The notes: generated from the letters alone by a model not told the origin. Shown: positions 7,418 through 13,811, counted from the stretch's first letter. The stretch is 13,811 bases of DNA from an uncultured Porphyromonadaceae bacterium (GCA_947166165.1 CAMVDK010000058.1:1-13811), one strand, 5' to 3'. Made by a program: numbers and translations.

Positions 7418-8221
7418 TCATTCCCCATTTGGAGCCTCTTTTTTGGAGATGGCTTGATAGTCGAGGATGTCGGGGTTGAACTCGACGTTCTGGCTGGCGA
7501 AGAGCCGCTGCATGGCTCCCGAGCCGATGAGCGCACGGGTGGGACCGTGCAGCACCTCGCGGTCGCGCGTGATGAGCCACAGGTCGTCGGCCATGAGCAG
7601 CGACTGCGACACGTCGTGGCTCGAGAGCAGCACGGCCTTGTTCTGCTCGTGGGCCAGGCGGCTGAGCAGTTGCATGGTTTCAATCCGGCTGGCCACATCG
7701 AGGAAGGCGGTGGGCTCGTCGAGCACAATCACGGGCGTGGCCTGCGCCAGGGCGCGGGCAATCATCGCTTTCTGCCGCTCGCCGTCGCTGAGCTGCGCCA
7801 TGTAGCTGTTCGCTTTGTGGGTGATGCCCACGTCGGCGATGGCCTGCGCCACGCGCTGGCGGTCGTCGTCGTTGAGCCGTCCCAGGAAACCCGTGTGGGG
7901 CTGCCGGCCCAGCGCCACCAGCTCGCCGACGGTGAGGCCGCCCACGGTGACGCGCTCGGTGCTCACAAGGCCGATGAGCCGCGAACGCTCGCGCTGAGTG
8001 ATGGTGGCCAAATCCACGCCGCCGATGGTAATGTGCCCCTTGAGCGGGCGACTGGCGCAGGTGATGGCGCGCAGCAGCGTCGACTTGCCGGCGCCGTTCT
8101 GCCCCAGCAGCGCCACCAGGTGGCCGCGCTCCAGCTGCAGGTTGAGGCCGGTGAGCACTTCGACAGTCTTTTTCGCCTGTGAGTAGCCCACGGCGAGGTC
8201 GTGCGTTTCGAGATAAGCCAT
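7418..8221 (-). CDS. ABC transporter ATP-binding protein, BtuD/FecE (vitamin B12/iron-siderophore/heme) type
   Basis: A 267-residue cytoplasmic ATPase that powers import through the FecCD-type permease encoded just upstream. The order is Walker A GQNGAGKST (40-48), signature LSDGE (144-148), Walker B VIVLDEP (164-170) and H-loop SSHDV with His202. The usual Q-loop glutamine is not obvious. The segment reads GLVSTERV (84-91). Length is typical for the family. The gene begins 6 bases after the permease stop, so the two are one transcription unit. The broken C10 gene starts 44 bases downstream with no clear terminator between. Substrate cannot be told from this subunit. Confidence 0.93.
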   Translation of the reverse strand: MAYLETHDLAVGYSQAKKTVEVLTGLNLQLERGHLVALLGQNGAGKSTLLRAITCASRPLKGHITIGGVDLATITQRERSRLIGLVSTERVTVGGLTVGELVALGRQPHTGFLGRLNDDDRQRVAQAIADVGITHKANSYMAQLSDGERQKAMIARALAQATPVIVLDEPTAFLDVASRIETMQLLSRLAHEQNKAVLLSSHDVSQSLLMADDLWLITRDREVLHGPTRALIGSGAMQRLFASQNVEFNPDILDYQAISKKEAPNGE

Positions 8222-8227
8222 AGCGAT

Positions 8228-9289
8228 TCAGTTGAAGTAGTTGATGCGTCGACGGTTGACGATGATGTAGATGATGATGGGCACGCCTATGATGGGTGTG
8301 ATGGCGTTGATGGGAATGACGCCGTGGCTGCCGTTCACGCTGATGAGCGCGCACAGCAGCGCCACGTCGGCCCCGGCGAGCATGGTGGCCGGGATGAGGC
8401 GGCGGTGGTCGCTGGTGGCCGTCATGAACCGCGCCACGTGGGGCACCACCAGCCCCACAAAGCCGATGGGGCCGCAAAAGGCGGTGACCACTGCGGTGAG
8501 CACGCCGGTGATGAGCAGCAGCGAGTTGCGCGCGCGCTGGGTGTTCACGCCCAGGTTCTCGGCGTAGCGCGTGCCCAGCAGCAACGCGTTGAGCGGCTTG
8601 ACCATGAGCATGGCGGCCGCCAGCGAGGCGGCGATGAGCAGCGCGAACAGCGGCATCTGCTCCACGCCCACGCCCGAAAAGTTGCCGAATCCCCAGGTCA
8701 CGTAGCTGTGCACGCCCTCTTCGTTGGCAATGGAGTTGAGCAGCGAAATCACGCTCGAGGCCAGGTAGCTCACCAGGATGCCGATAATCAGCAGCATGGT
8801 GCTGCTGCGCACGATGGCCGAGAAGGCGATGAGCACCGCCAGCACGGCCCCGGCGCCCAGCACGGCCCCGATGAGCGTGGCCACATAGCTGCCCACGGTG
8901 GTGCCCAGCACCGTGCCTATGGTGCCGCCCAGGGCGAGCATCACGATGGCCACACCGAGGCCCGCACCGGCCGACACACCCAGTATCGACGGGCCGGCCA
9001 GCGGGTTGTTGAAAGTGGTCTGCAGCAGCAGGCCGCTCACGCTCAGCGCCGCCCCGGCCAGCGTCGCGGTGGCAATCATGGGCACGCGCGACTGGCGCAC
9101 GATGATGTTCCAGGCCACATTGCCGCTGTCGTGGCCGGTGGCGATGCGCACCACGTCGCCGGCAGGGATGTCGACCGAGCCAAATAGCAGGCAGCATAGA
9201 GCCAAAAGCACTAGCACCACCAGCAGCACCACAAGCACCGAGGTGAAGCGCAAAGAATCATGTAACTGTTTCATCTTCAGAATCATCAT
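8228..9289 (-). CDS. FecCD-family ABC transporter permease (BtuC-like)
   Basis: A 353-residue inner-membrane protein with about ten hydrophobic segments, the first at roughly residues 15-40. Family signatures are NPLAGPSILGVSAGAGLGVA in the first third and GPIGFVGLVVPHVAR in the last third, both classic for BtuC/FecD/HmuU permeases. It works with the ATPase at 7418-8221 and presumably with the substrate-binding lipoprotein at 12230-13360. The start is uncertain. ATGs at 9287-9289, 9284-9286 and 9272-9274 (MKQLHDSL) all fit. A TTG at 9314-9316 overlaps the preceding stop as TTGA and is less likely. It follows the DUF234 ATPase gene by 23 bases, so its transcription may now come from that gene's promoter. 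Confidence 0.92.
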   Translation of the reverse strand: MMILKMKQLHDSLRFTSVLVVLLVVLVLLALCCLLFGSVDIPAGDVVRIATGHDSGNVAWNIIVRQSRVPMIATATLAGAALSVSGLLLQTTFNNPLAGPSILGVSAGAGLGVAIVMLALGGTIGTVLGTTVGSYVATLIGAVLGAGAVLAVLIAFSAIVRSSTMLLIIGILVSYLASSVISLLNSIANEEGVHSYVTWGFGNFSGVGVEQMPLFALLIAASLAAAMLMVKPLNALLLGTRYAENLGVNTQRARNSLLLITGVLTAVVTAFCGPIGFVGLVVPHVARFMTATSDHRRLIPATMLAGADVALLCALISVNGSHGVIPINAITPIIGVPIIIYIIVNRRRINYFN

Positions 9290-9312
9290 TAGGGGGAGGA
9301 GTTGAGTGCCGT

Positions 9313-10731
9313 TCAATAGGCAAAAAGATCATCGAGTGTCACTTGTTGCTGCACGATGCCCGAATAGGTGCCCGGGTTCACACCGTGTGTGGTGATCATG
9401 GTGAGCAGAACCGATTTCTTCATCCCGGTGGCTTGCATGATGCGCGCCACCTTCTCCCGCAGGTTCCCGTTGTAAGTTTTGGTGATTTCATACTCACCGA
9501 CACAGAATTTCATCTCACACACGTTCAGCGTCTGGTCGGCGCGGCTAATCACCAGGTCTACCTGCGATTGGCCATTGGCATCACCGCCCCGCCCGGCAAA
9601 CTCTTCGGTCTGAACACCGCTGATGCCCAGTGCGCGCTTCAACTGTTTGATGTGATGCAGCACCAGCAGTTCGAAGGTCAGCCCGGCCCATGCGTGGAAC
9701 TTCGGTTTCCCTTGTATCGACATCCATTGGCTGGAATCGCCTTTGCGGTTCATGAAGTGGAAGTAGAACAAGGTGAAAAAATCAACCAACTGGTACAGGC
9801 GGTCGCTGCCCCGTCGGCCGAGAAAGTTGCGGTACTCCCTTACGAAGCCGCATGCGGTCAGATTGTTGAGTATCGTTGTCAAAGCGCCGCCCGAATGCAT
9901 CCCGGTGGCTTCGACAATCTCGTTGCGCGTCATGCCGCTGCGGCGGGCTGTGAGAGCTTTGACAACAGTGATATAATCGCTGGAGTTCTTGAACAGGGCG
10001 GCATACAGATTCCCGAATTCGTTGTGCAGCGTTCCGGCGCTGCGGAACAGCAAGTTGTCGATGTTCTGCGACAGACTCATGCTGTTTCGCAATAGGTCAA
10101 GATAAAAGGGTGTGCCGCCGAGAATCATGTAGTACTCGGCAATTTCGTAATCCGACAAATGAAAACCGCGGCTTTGGAAAAACGCTCGGCATTCACCCAG
10201 CGTGAAGGGTTGCAGATAGATGATGTTGGTCAGGCGGTTGTGCAATCCGCCATGGCTGTTGATGAGTTTGTCGGTCATCCACGAGGTGGCCGACCCGCAC
10301 ACAATGAGCACGATGTCGTGCCGGGCCGAGGCCCATACGTTCCAGAAATACTCCAGCGCTGCCACAAATCCCGAACGAGGCGTGTCCATCCACGGCAATT
10401 CATCGAGCAGAATCACCTTGCGCGGCACGTTGATTTTTTCCAAACAACTGCGCAGTGTGAAGAATGCGTCCATCCAGCTCGCCGCAGTCGGAAGCGGTTC
10501 ACCGGCAAGTAATTGCAGCTCGCGCGAGAACACCGACAGTTGCTCGGCTATGCCGCTGTTGGCAAGCCCCGACGAATGGAACACGATCTCATTTTCGAAA
10601 TACTCGCGCACCAGAAACGTCTTTCCCACACGCCGTCGGCCACACACGGCCACAAATTCCGATTTGCTGGAATGATAGATGTCGTGGAGCAACTGCTGCT
10701 CTTCTTTGCGGCCTATAATGTTCTCTTTCAT
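9313..10731 (-). CDS. Archaeal-type ATPase with DUF234 and PD-(D/E)XK-like C-terminus
   Basis: A 472-residue cytoplasmic protein from the ATG at 10729-10731. An in-frame GTG/TTG extension to 10785 would run through the promoter and is rejected. The ATPase domain (about 1-220) has Walker A GRRRVGKT (31-38), Walker B VILLDELPW (106-114) and the sensor segment VCGSATSWM (144-152). A winged helix (MTRNEIVEATG onward, about 267-300) follows. The DUF234 domain (YQLVDFFTLFYFHF, about 313-326) then contains Asp392, Glu406 and Lys408 spaced as D-x13-E-x-K, a PD-(D/E)XK arrangement. The family is common in Bacteroidales and archaea, with unknown function. The winged helix and palindromic DNA at its own promoter suggest autoregulation, which is inference. 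Its TGA abuts the permease gene. Confidence 0.9.
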   Translation of the reverse strand: MKENIIGRKEEQQLLHDIYHSSKSEFVAVCGRRRVGKTFLVREYFENEIVFHSSGLANSGIAEQLSVFSRELQLLAGEPLPTAASWMDAFFTLRSCLEKINVPRKVILLDELPWMDTPRSGFVAALEYFWNVWASARHDIVLIVCGSATSWMTDKLINSHGGLHNRLTNIIYLQPFTLGECRAFFQSRGFHLSDYEIAEYYMILGGTPFYLDLLRNSMSLSQNIDNLLFRSAGTLHNEFGNLYAALFKNSSDYITVVKALTARRSGMTRNEIVEATGMHSGGALTTILNNLTACGFVREYRNFLGRRGSDRLYQLVDFFTLFYFHFMNRKGDSSQWMSIQGKPKFHAWAGLTFELLVLHHIKQLKRALGISGVQTEEFAGRGGDANGQSQVDLVISRADQTLNVCEMKFCVGEYEITKTYNGNLREKVARIMQATGMKKSVLLTMITTHGVNPGTYSGIVQQQVTLDDLFAY

Positions 10732-10741
10732 TTTCAGTCGG

Positions 10742-10845
10742 CTTATAATCCGCCACAAAGGTACAAAAAAAATCGTTCGTGGCAAAATATGACGCTATAA
10801 TCCGCCGCGAAGGCCTCAAAAATCCCATTCGTGGCGGATTATAAG
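10742..10845. repeat. Tandem pair of ~52-bp palindromic units over the DUF234 promoter
   Basis: Unit 1 (about 10742-10793) and unit 2 (about 10795-10845) align along their length. Both open with TATAATCCGCC(A/G)C and both contain TTCGTGGC some 35 bases later. Unit 2 folds into a 16-bp hairpin, 10796-10811 with 10828-10843, with one G/T mismatch. CTTATAATCCGCCAC (10742-10756) is also the exact reverse complement of 10831-10845. In unit 1 the inner positions have become the -7 and -33 boxes. The arrangement resembles a duplicated operator. Confidence 0.75.
10756..10786 (-). promoter_or_regulatory. Strong Bacteroidetes-type promoter of the DUF234 ATPase gene
   Basis: On the minus strand TACCTTTG (10756-10763) matches TAnnTTTG, and TTTG (10783-10786) is a perfect -33 element 19 bases upstream. 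The predicted transcript starts near 10749, about 18 bases before the ATG at 10731. One repeat arm (10742-10756) covers the start site and the edge of the -7 box. Confidence 0.78.
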
Positions 10846-10856
10846 GTCGGGGCGAG

Positions 10857-10884
10857 AAGAGGATAGGGGAAAACTTATCCTCTT
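10857..10884 (-). terminator. Possible terminator hairpin after the metzincin gene
   Basis: AAGAGGATA (10857-10865) and TATCCTCTT (10876-10884) form a perfect 9-bp stem with a 10-base loop, about 60 bases past the metzincin stop. The following minus-strand bases (CTCGCCCC) are not a T-run, so termination strength is doubtful. The stem's right arm overlaps the start of the direct repeat at 10881. Confidence 0.4.
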
Positions 10885-10911
10885 ATGTCCACTCGAGTCA
10901 AAGGCTTATGT
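10881..10911. repeat. Direct repeat, left copy (31 bp)
   Basis: The sequence begins TCTTATGTCCACTCGAG and ends GGCTTATGT. It matches 12169-12199 over 31 bases with one difference (A at 10896 against G). Similarity continues weakly seven bases further left. The two copies bracket the metzincin gene, the transposase remnant and the hairpin-rich DNA. Confidence 0.85.
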
Positions 10912-10942
10912 CTTCCCCCATCGATGGCTGGCATTGAGCATT

Positions 10943-11590
10943 TCAAAGGCGGGCGCATGATTTGCAGAAGTGGTTCTGCGGACTCAGGTTGGGCTTGCCG
11001 TTGGCATCGACCATGAAGCAACTCTTGTCGTTGTTTGGGCAGTGCCGCAGCCCCAGGCCATGCCCAAACTCATGCAAAACCACTTTCCAGAACTGCGACT
11101 TGTCGCTCACTCTGAAGGTGGAAATCACGCTGTTCGACTGTCCAACGTACGTCAGGCCGAGGATTCCCCAATCCTTTTGCCCATGGTGAGTTGTCGAAAT
11201 GTCTTTGTCGGTTAAGCCGATGATGACATCGTTGCGGCCCTTTTGGGCTCCTCGTTGCAGGTCCAGAATCTTTTGGGCGCGATAGCGAGTCTTCGCGTCG
11301 TTCAGCAAGTCGTCGGTCAGCGGTTTGTTCGGCAGAATCACGACATCTGTCACAGCCAGGTCGGCCATGTGTTTCTCCAAGGCTTGGACCAATTGTGTGG
11401 AAACCTTCTTGGCTCTGGCTTGTGAGAAGTCGCCATAGGGTTGGATGAGAATTCTGCAATGAGGACAACAGCAATCCATCTCCAAATCAGCCTCATTCGC
11501 ATTGTGCTCCTTGTCGCGGCAACTCCAACTAACACAGCCCAATAACAAGATGAGCGAGAAAATGATTGTAAACCTACACTTCGATTTCAT
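10943..11590 (-). CDS. Archaemetzincin-like zinc metalloprotease, lipoprotein
   Basis: A 215-residue protein from the ATG at 11588-11590. A TTG two codons upstream is less likely. The N-terminus is a lipoprotein signal (TIIFSLILLLGC, Cys19, with Cys24 as alternative). The metzincin zinc site is HEFGHGLGLRHC with His173, His177 and His183. It is followed by the archaemetzincin-type cysteines: Cys184, Cys191 with Met193, and CKSC (209-212). The spacing is HExxHxxGx3C-x6-CxM-x15-CxxC, close to the published archaemetzincin pattern, which supports a second structural zinc. An unusual DCCCPHC cluster lies just after the signal peptide, at 39-45. Archaemetzincins are usually soluble cytoplasmic proteins, so a lipid-anchored one is notable. 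Substrate unknown. It is preceded by no clear promoter and followed by a weak hairpin. Confidence 0.85.
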   Translation of the reverse strand: MKSKCRFTIIFSLILLLGCVSWSCRDKEHNANEADLEMDCCCPHCRILIQPYGDFSQARAKKVSTQLVQALEKHMADLAVTDVVILPNKPLTDDLLNDAKTRYRAQKILDLQRGAQKGRNDVIIGLTDKDISTTHHGQKDWGILGLTYVGQSNSVISTFRVSDKSQFWKVVLHEFGHGLGLRHCPNNDKSCFMVDANGKPNLSPQNHFCKSCARL

Positions 11591-11667
11591 GGTCAAATTT
11601 GTATTCGATTCCTTCGTGTCTACTCTAACCCATCATATCATTTCCATCAAAAAGGTAACCCCCGGTG

Positions 11668-11787
11668 ATGGCTTTCTCGGTTGGTGTCGCACAAAAGGAT
11701 GCAGTCGTTGCCTATATCAAGAATCAAGAGACAGAAATGCAAGTCATCACCAGCGAGAATGAGTGCGACTGCTATTATTATGATTGA
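11668..11787 (+). pseudogene. Probable C-terminal remnant of a Y1 (IS200/REP-type) transposase
   Basis: A 39-codon plus-strand frame from ATG 11668 to TGA 11785-11787. It begins MAFSVGVAQKDAVVAYIKNQ, which resembles the catalytic helix region of Y1 transposases, where a Tyr is followed four residues later by Gln (here YIKNQ). In intact homologues a stretch like 'YGAFSVS...V..YI.NQ..HH' precedes about 30 more residues. Here the ending ENECDCYYYD does not match. The two codons before the frame and the adjacent reading PGDGF in another frame suggest a frameshifted remnant cut off at about 11660. No N-terminal HUH domain is present. Alternatives are a genuine small peptide gene or chance. The family call rests on motif memory only. 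Confidence 0.42.
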
Positions 11788-11844
11788 TTGATATCGGTTG
11801 TAGTCCTACGTCTATCGAAGTAGCTTTGCGAGCGGTCGTGCTTC

Positions 11845-11921
11845 CCCCAACATTAAGGAGCTGAGCCACGGCGAAGCGACGTATGTGGGGTTAAAGAATT
11901 TCGCACATCTGTCGATGTGCG
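11845..11921. repeat. Clustered inverted repeats next to the transposase remnant
   Basis: CCCCAACAT (11845-11853) pairs with ATGTGGGG (11883-11890) with one bulge. CGCACATC (11902-11909) pairs perfectly with GATGTGCG (11914-11921) across a 4-base loop. A competing stem CTGTCG (11909-11914) with CGACAG (11924-11929) overlaps the latter. Between here and 12000 the only other structure is a near-direct repeat of AACGCCTCGG(T/C)GGG. No coding frame was seen. Confidence 0.6.
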
Positions 11922-12000
11922 CACCGACAGCGCACCATCTACTTCAACGCCTCGGTGGGCGCATCTAACGCCTCGGCGGGAAAACGCAAAGCGTGCATAT

Positions 12001-12101
12001 TTTTAGCGCCCTGCGGGCGGAAATATTTCAAATCTTATCAAATCTTTCAATTAATATTATTTTGAGAAATTTGTAAGATTTCCGCACGAAGTGCGCTAAA
12101 A
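12001..12101. repeat. ~100-bp composite inverted repeat (MITE-like or structured RNA)
   Basis: The ends TTTTAGCGC (12001-12009) and GCGCTAAAA (12093-12101) are exact complements. Inside them AAATCTTA-T-CAAAT (12030-12043) pairs with ATTTG-TAAGATTT (12069-12081), leaving one unpaired base. Small hairpins sit at both ends: CGCCC/GGGCG around 12007-12019 and CGCAC/GTGCG at 12083-12095. The outer parts thus have two alternative folds. The stretch to 12229 has short tandem words such as CTTATGT and no gene. I cannot tell a transposable relic from a transcribed RNA. Confidence 0.6.
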
Positions 12102-12168
12102 TGTTTTGCAACACCCTCTGAGAGGTTGGGGGAGAGACAAAACCTCTATTATTGCCTGAACCTTATGT

Positions 12169-12199
12169 TCTTATGTCCACTCGGGTCAAAGGCTTATGT
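12169..12199. repeat. Direct repeat, right copy (31 bp), within a local tandem repeat
   Basis: Matches 10881-10911 with one mismatch. It sits inside a local duplication: CTTATGTTCTTATGT occurs at 12162-12176 and again at 12193-12207, separated by the 16-base core CCACTCGGGTCAAAGG. The left copy has the same core with degenerate flanks. Confidence 0.85.
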
Positions 12200-12229
12200 T
12201 CTTATGTCTTATATTCTTTCTGCCTTAGG

Positions 12230-13360
12230 TTAGGGCAGGGGGTGGAAGTAGCGGGTGGTGGTGCCTTGGGGTTGCAGCTCGGGGTGGAAGATGGCGAAGT
12301 AGTCCTGCAGGAGCCGGTCGGGGTGGAAGGGGAACTGCTCGAACAGACGGCTCTCGTTGGTGTCGCAGATGTACACCTTGCGCTCCTTGAAGGCCCGGAA
12401 CTGGTCGTTGAGGCTGTAGGCTCCCTTGAGGTCGGCGTAGTTGTGGATGTAGAACGACTTGATGAGCCACACATCGGCCTGCTGGGCAGCGGCGAGCACC
12501 TGGTTGAAGTCGAGGTTGAGCGAGCCGGTGCTCTTGTCGGAGCCCCAGGGATAGGCACCGCCGGCATCCTGGAGGATGCGGGCCATGTAGCTCTGTCCGC
12601 CGGGCACGTTCCACACGCCGTTGATCACCATCTCGGTGAGCACCATGGGCTTGTGCTGCGCCTTGGCGGCTTGGCGGCTGATGGCGTGGTAGCCTGCCAC
12701 CACTTGGGCGTAGATGCTGTCGGCCTCGTGTTCGCGGCCCAGCAGCAGACCGTAGAACTTAATCCACTCGGCGCGGCCCAGGGGTGTGTACTCCATATAG
12801 TCGGCGCACTCGATGATGGGAATGCTCAGTTTGGTGATTTGGCCGTAGGAGGCGTCCTGGTAGGGCGAGAGCAGGATGCCGTCGGGCTGCATGGCGATGA
12901 CGCGCTCCACGGTGGGCGCCATAGAGTCGCCGCAGTCGGCAATCTCGCCGCGCTCCACGCCGGCGGCAATGGCGCTGTCGGTGAAAAATTTCACGTCGCA
13001 CACGCCCTTCACCGAGGCCATCATGCCGAGTTCCTTCATCACGCTGGTGTGCACACTCGAGTAGACCAGCGCGCGCCGCAGCGGGGTGCGCACCACGGTG
13101 CCCTCGGGCAGCGAGGCGGGCAGCGAGTCGCTGGCCGGCACCAGCACATAGCGGTGGAGCAGTCCGCCCTTCCAGGGGTCGCGGATGCAGGCCAGCGTGT
13201 AGCCCTGGCCGCGCTCGATGGTGAGCAGCCGCGCCTCGGTGATTACGCTGTCGGCGCCTGCGGGGCGGTGGCTGCCGGAACTACTGTTGCCGCAGGCCGT
13301 GAGCAGGACCAAGGCCGTCAGGCAGCAGGCGAGGATGGAAGTGAGTTTCATGTGGTTCAT
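12230..13360 (-). CDS. ABC transporter substrate-binding lipoprotein, BtuF/FepB (Peripla_BP_2) type
   Basis: A 376-residue lipoprotein with signal peptide and lipobox LTAC (Cys23). Lipidation is followed by GNSSSGSH without acidic residues, consistent with staying in the periplasm. Residues from about 90 to 350 fit the two-lobed, single-helix-linked fold: LRRALVYSSVHTSVMKELG, VIAMQPDGILLSPYQ, IPIIECADYMEYTPLGRAEW, then WNVPGGQSYMARILQDAGGA and YPWGSDKSTGSL. It would deliver a ligand (cobalamin, heme or siderophore) to the FecCD permease. The permease and ATPase genes lie 2.9 kb downstream, past an unrelated block, which is unusual because the three are normally contiguous. It follows the sialidase-like gene by 16 bases, so both are probably co-transcribed. 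An alternative start is the ATG at 13349-13351. Confidence 0.92.
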   Translation of the reverse strand: MNHMKLTSILACCLTALVLLTACGNSSSGSHRPAGADSVITEARLLTIERGQGYTLACIRDPWKGGLLHRYVLVPASDSLPASLPEGTVVRTPLRRALVYSSVHTSVMKELGMMASVKGVCDVKFFTDSAIAAGVERGEIADCGDSMAPTVERVIAMQPDGILLSPYQDASYGQITKLSIPIIECADYMEYTPLGRAEWIKFYGLLLGREHEADSIYAQVVAGYHAISRQAAKAQHKPMVLTEMVINGVWNVPGGQSYMARILQDAGGAYPWGSDKSTGSLNLDFNQVLAAAQQADVWLIKSFYIHNYADLKGAYSLNDQFRAFKERKVYICDTNESRLFEQFPFHPDRLLQDYFAIFHPELQPQGTTTRYFHPLP

Positions 13361-13376
13361 GTTGCGTTGTGTTGTT

Positions 13377-13811
13377 TTACCGTGATGGGGTGATGTCGAG
13401 GATGGTGCCCTCGATGGTGCGTGTGCCTTGCTGCTGCTCGCGGTTGAAGTAGTAGGTTACCAGCACGCGGTTGCCGTCGATGATTTCGCTCCAGGTGTAG
13501 CCCAGGTCGGTGCCTCCGCCATCGTCGCGGACGATGATTTCGGGCGCGGTGGCGAAGTCGGTGCGCTCGGCGTTGAGTATGCGGGCGCGGATGCCGTAGG
13601 GCGCGTGGCGGTAGCCGTAGGTGAGCAGCACGCGCTGGTCGGGCAGCCGCAGGGCGTGGAACGGATGCCCCATGAAGCCCATGCCTTGGAGATGCCAGGT
13701 GGCGCCTCCATCGGTGGAGCGTGCGATTTGCCCCTCGTCGGTGGTGAACTCCAGCGAGCGGATAAACGCCACCAGGGCGCCGCTCGGGGTCTCGTAGAGC
13801 GACGTCTCGTT
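13377..13811 (-). CDS. Sialidase-like BNR/Asp-box protein, C-terminal part only
   Basis: An open frame of 144 codons runs off the right edge, so the N-terminus and start are outside the window. An Asp box, STDGGATW, is followed by GHPFHALRLPDQRVLLTYGYRHAPYGIRARIL and DDGGGTDLGYTW. These are typical of the last blades of the six-bladed propeller in sialidase-family proteins. The end (RTIEGTILDITPSR) closes without a sorting tail. Such proteins act on sialic acids or other glycosides in the periplasm or outside the cell, but catalytic residues cannot be checked here. The gene precedes the substrate-binding protein by 16 bases on the same strand. Confidence 0.8.
   Translation of the reverse strand, partial: NETSLYETPSGALVAFIRSLEFTTDEGQIARSTDGGATWHLQGMGFMGHPFHALRLPDQRVLLTYGYRHAPYGIRARILNAERTDFATAPEIIVRDDGGGTDLGYTWSEIIDGNRVLVTYYFNREQQQGTRTIEGTILDITPSR

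Noticed and set aside
7680..9197. A 505-codon minus-strand frame spanning the permease and ATPase genes
   Set aside because: It is out of frame with both, and its product is Arg/His/Ala-rich without domains. The FecCD and ABC frames explain the DNA.
12162..12207. A repeat-spacer-repeat pattern that might be a mini CRISPR
   Set aside because: There are only two 15-bp repeats with a 16-base core. The same core occurs at 10890-10905, so the core is not a unique spacer. No cas genes are present.
12102..12229. A cobalamin or other riboswitch near the BtuF-like gene
   Set aside because: This stretch is downstream of the gene, not in its leader. No B12-box-like motif was seen here or between 13361 and 13376.
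12152..13393. A 413-codon plus-strand frame opposite the substrate-binding protein
   Set aside because: It is antisense to a clear Peripla_BP_2 lipoprotein, with low-complexity composition and no motif.

Overview
The window looks like a chromosomal segment of a Bacteroidales bacterium, most likely Prevotellaceae or a close relative. The evidence is the -7 boxes of the form TAnnTTTG, the near absence of Shine-Dalgarno sites, lipoprotein signals followed by acidic residues, streptopain-type (C10) peptidases with the 'GIYIVNGKKVV'-type tail, and DUF1703 and DUF234 ATPases. All full-length genes lie on the minus strand, so transcription runs from right to left. Genus-level placement is inference.

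Right end (12230-13811): the 3' part of a BNR/Asp-box sialidase-like protein is followed 16 nt later by a periplasmic substrate-binding lipoprotein of the BtuF/FepB type. Its usual partners, a FecCD permease and an ATPase, are not adjacent. They lie at 7418-9289.

Middle (about 9313-12229): the segment that separates the transporter genes holds a DUF234-type ATPase/nuclease, an archaemetzincin-like lipoprotein, a short plus-strand remnant resembling the catalytic-tyrosine end of a Y1 (IS200/REP-type) transposase, and hairpin-rich non-coding DNA. A 31-bp direct repeat with one mismatch (10881-10911 and 12169-12199) brackets the metzincin, remnant and hairpin block. The DUF234 gene has a strong Bacteroidetes-type promoter embedded in a tandemly duplicated palindromic unit. 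The gene now abuts the permease gene and may drive it.

Left of the transporter (2011-7373): a broken C10 peptidase gene has an amber stop after its signal peptide and an internal deletion that leaves the C-terminal tail out of frame. It is followed by an intact 1043-residue secreted C10 peptidase with catalytic Cys167 and His306. Two paralogous, probably surface-exposed lipoproteins follow the intact gene, separated from it by a stem-loop with a U-rich flank. Small proteins encoded beside C10 peptidases are inhibitors in some species, so these two are candidate inhibitors or partners.

Left end (1-1742): a DUF1703-type AAA-ATPase/nuclease gene stands alone with a clear promoter and a 15-bp-stem intrinsic terminator. 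No rRNA, tRNA, CRISPR array or known riboswitch was recognised.
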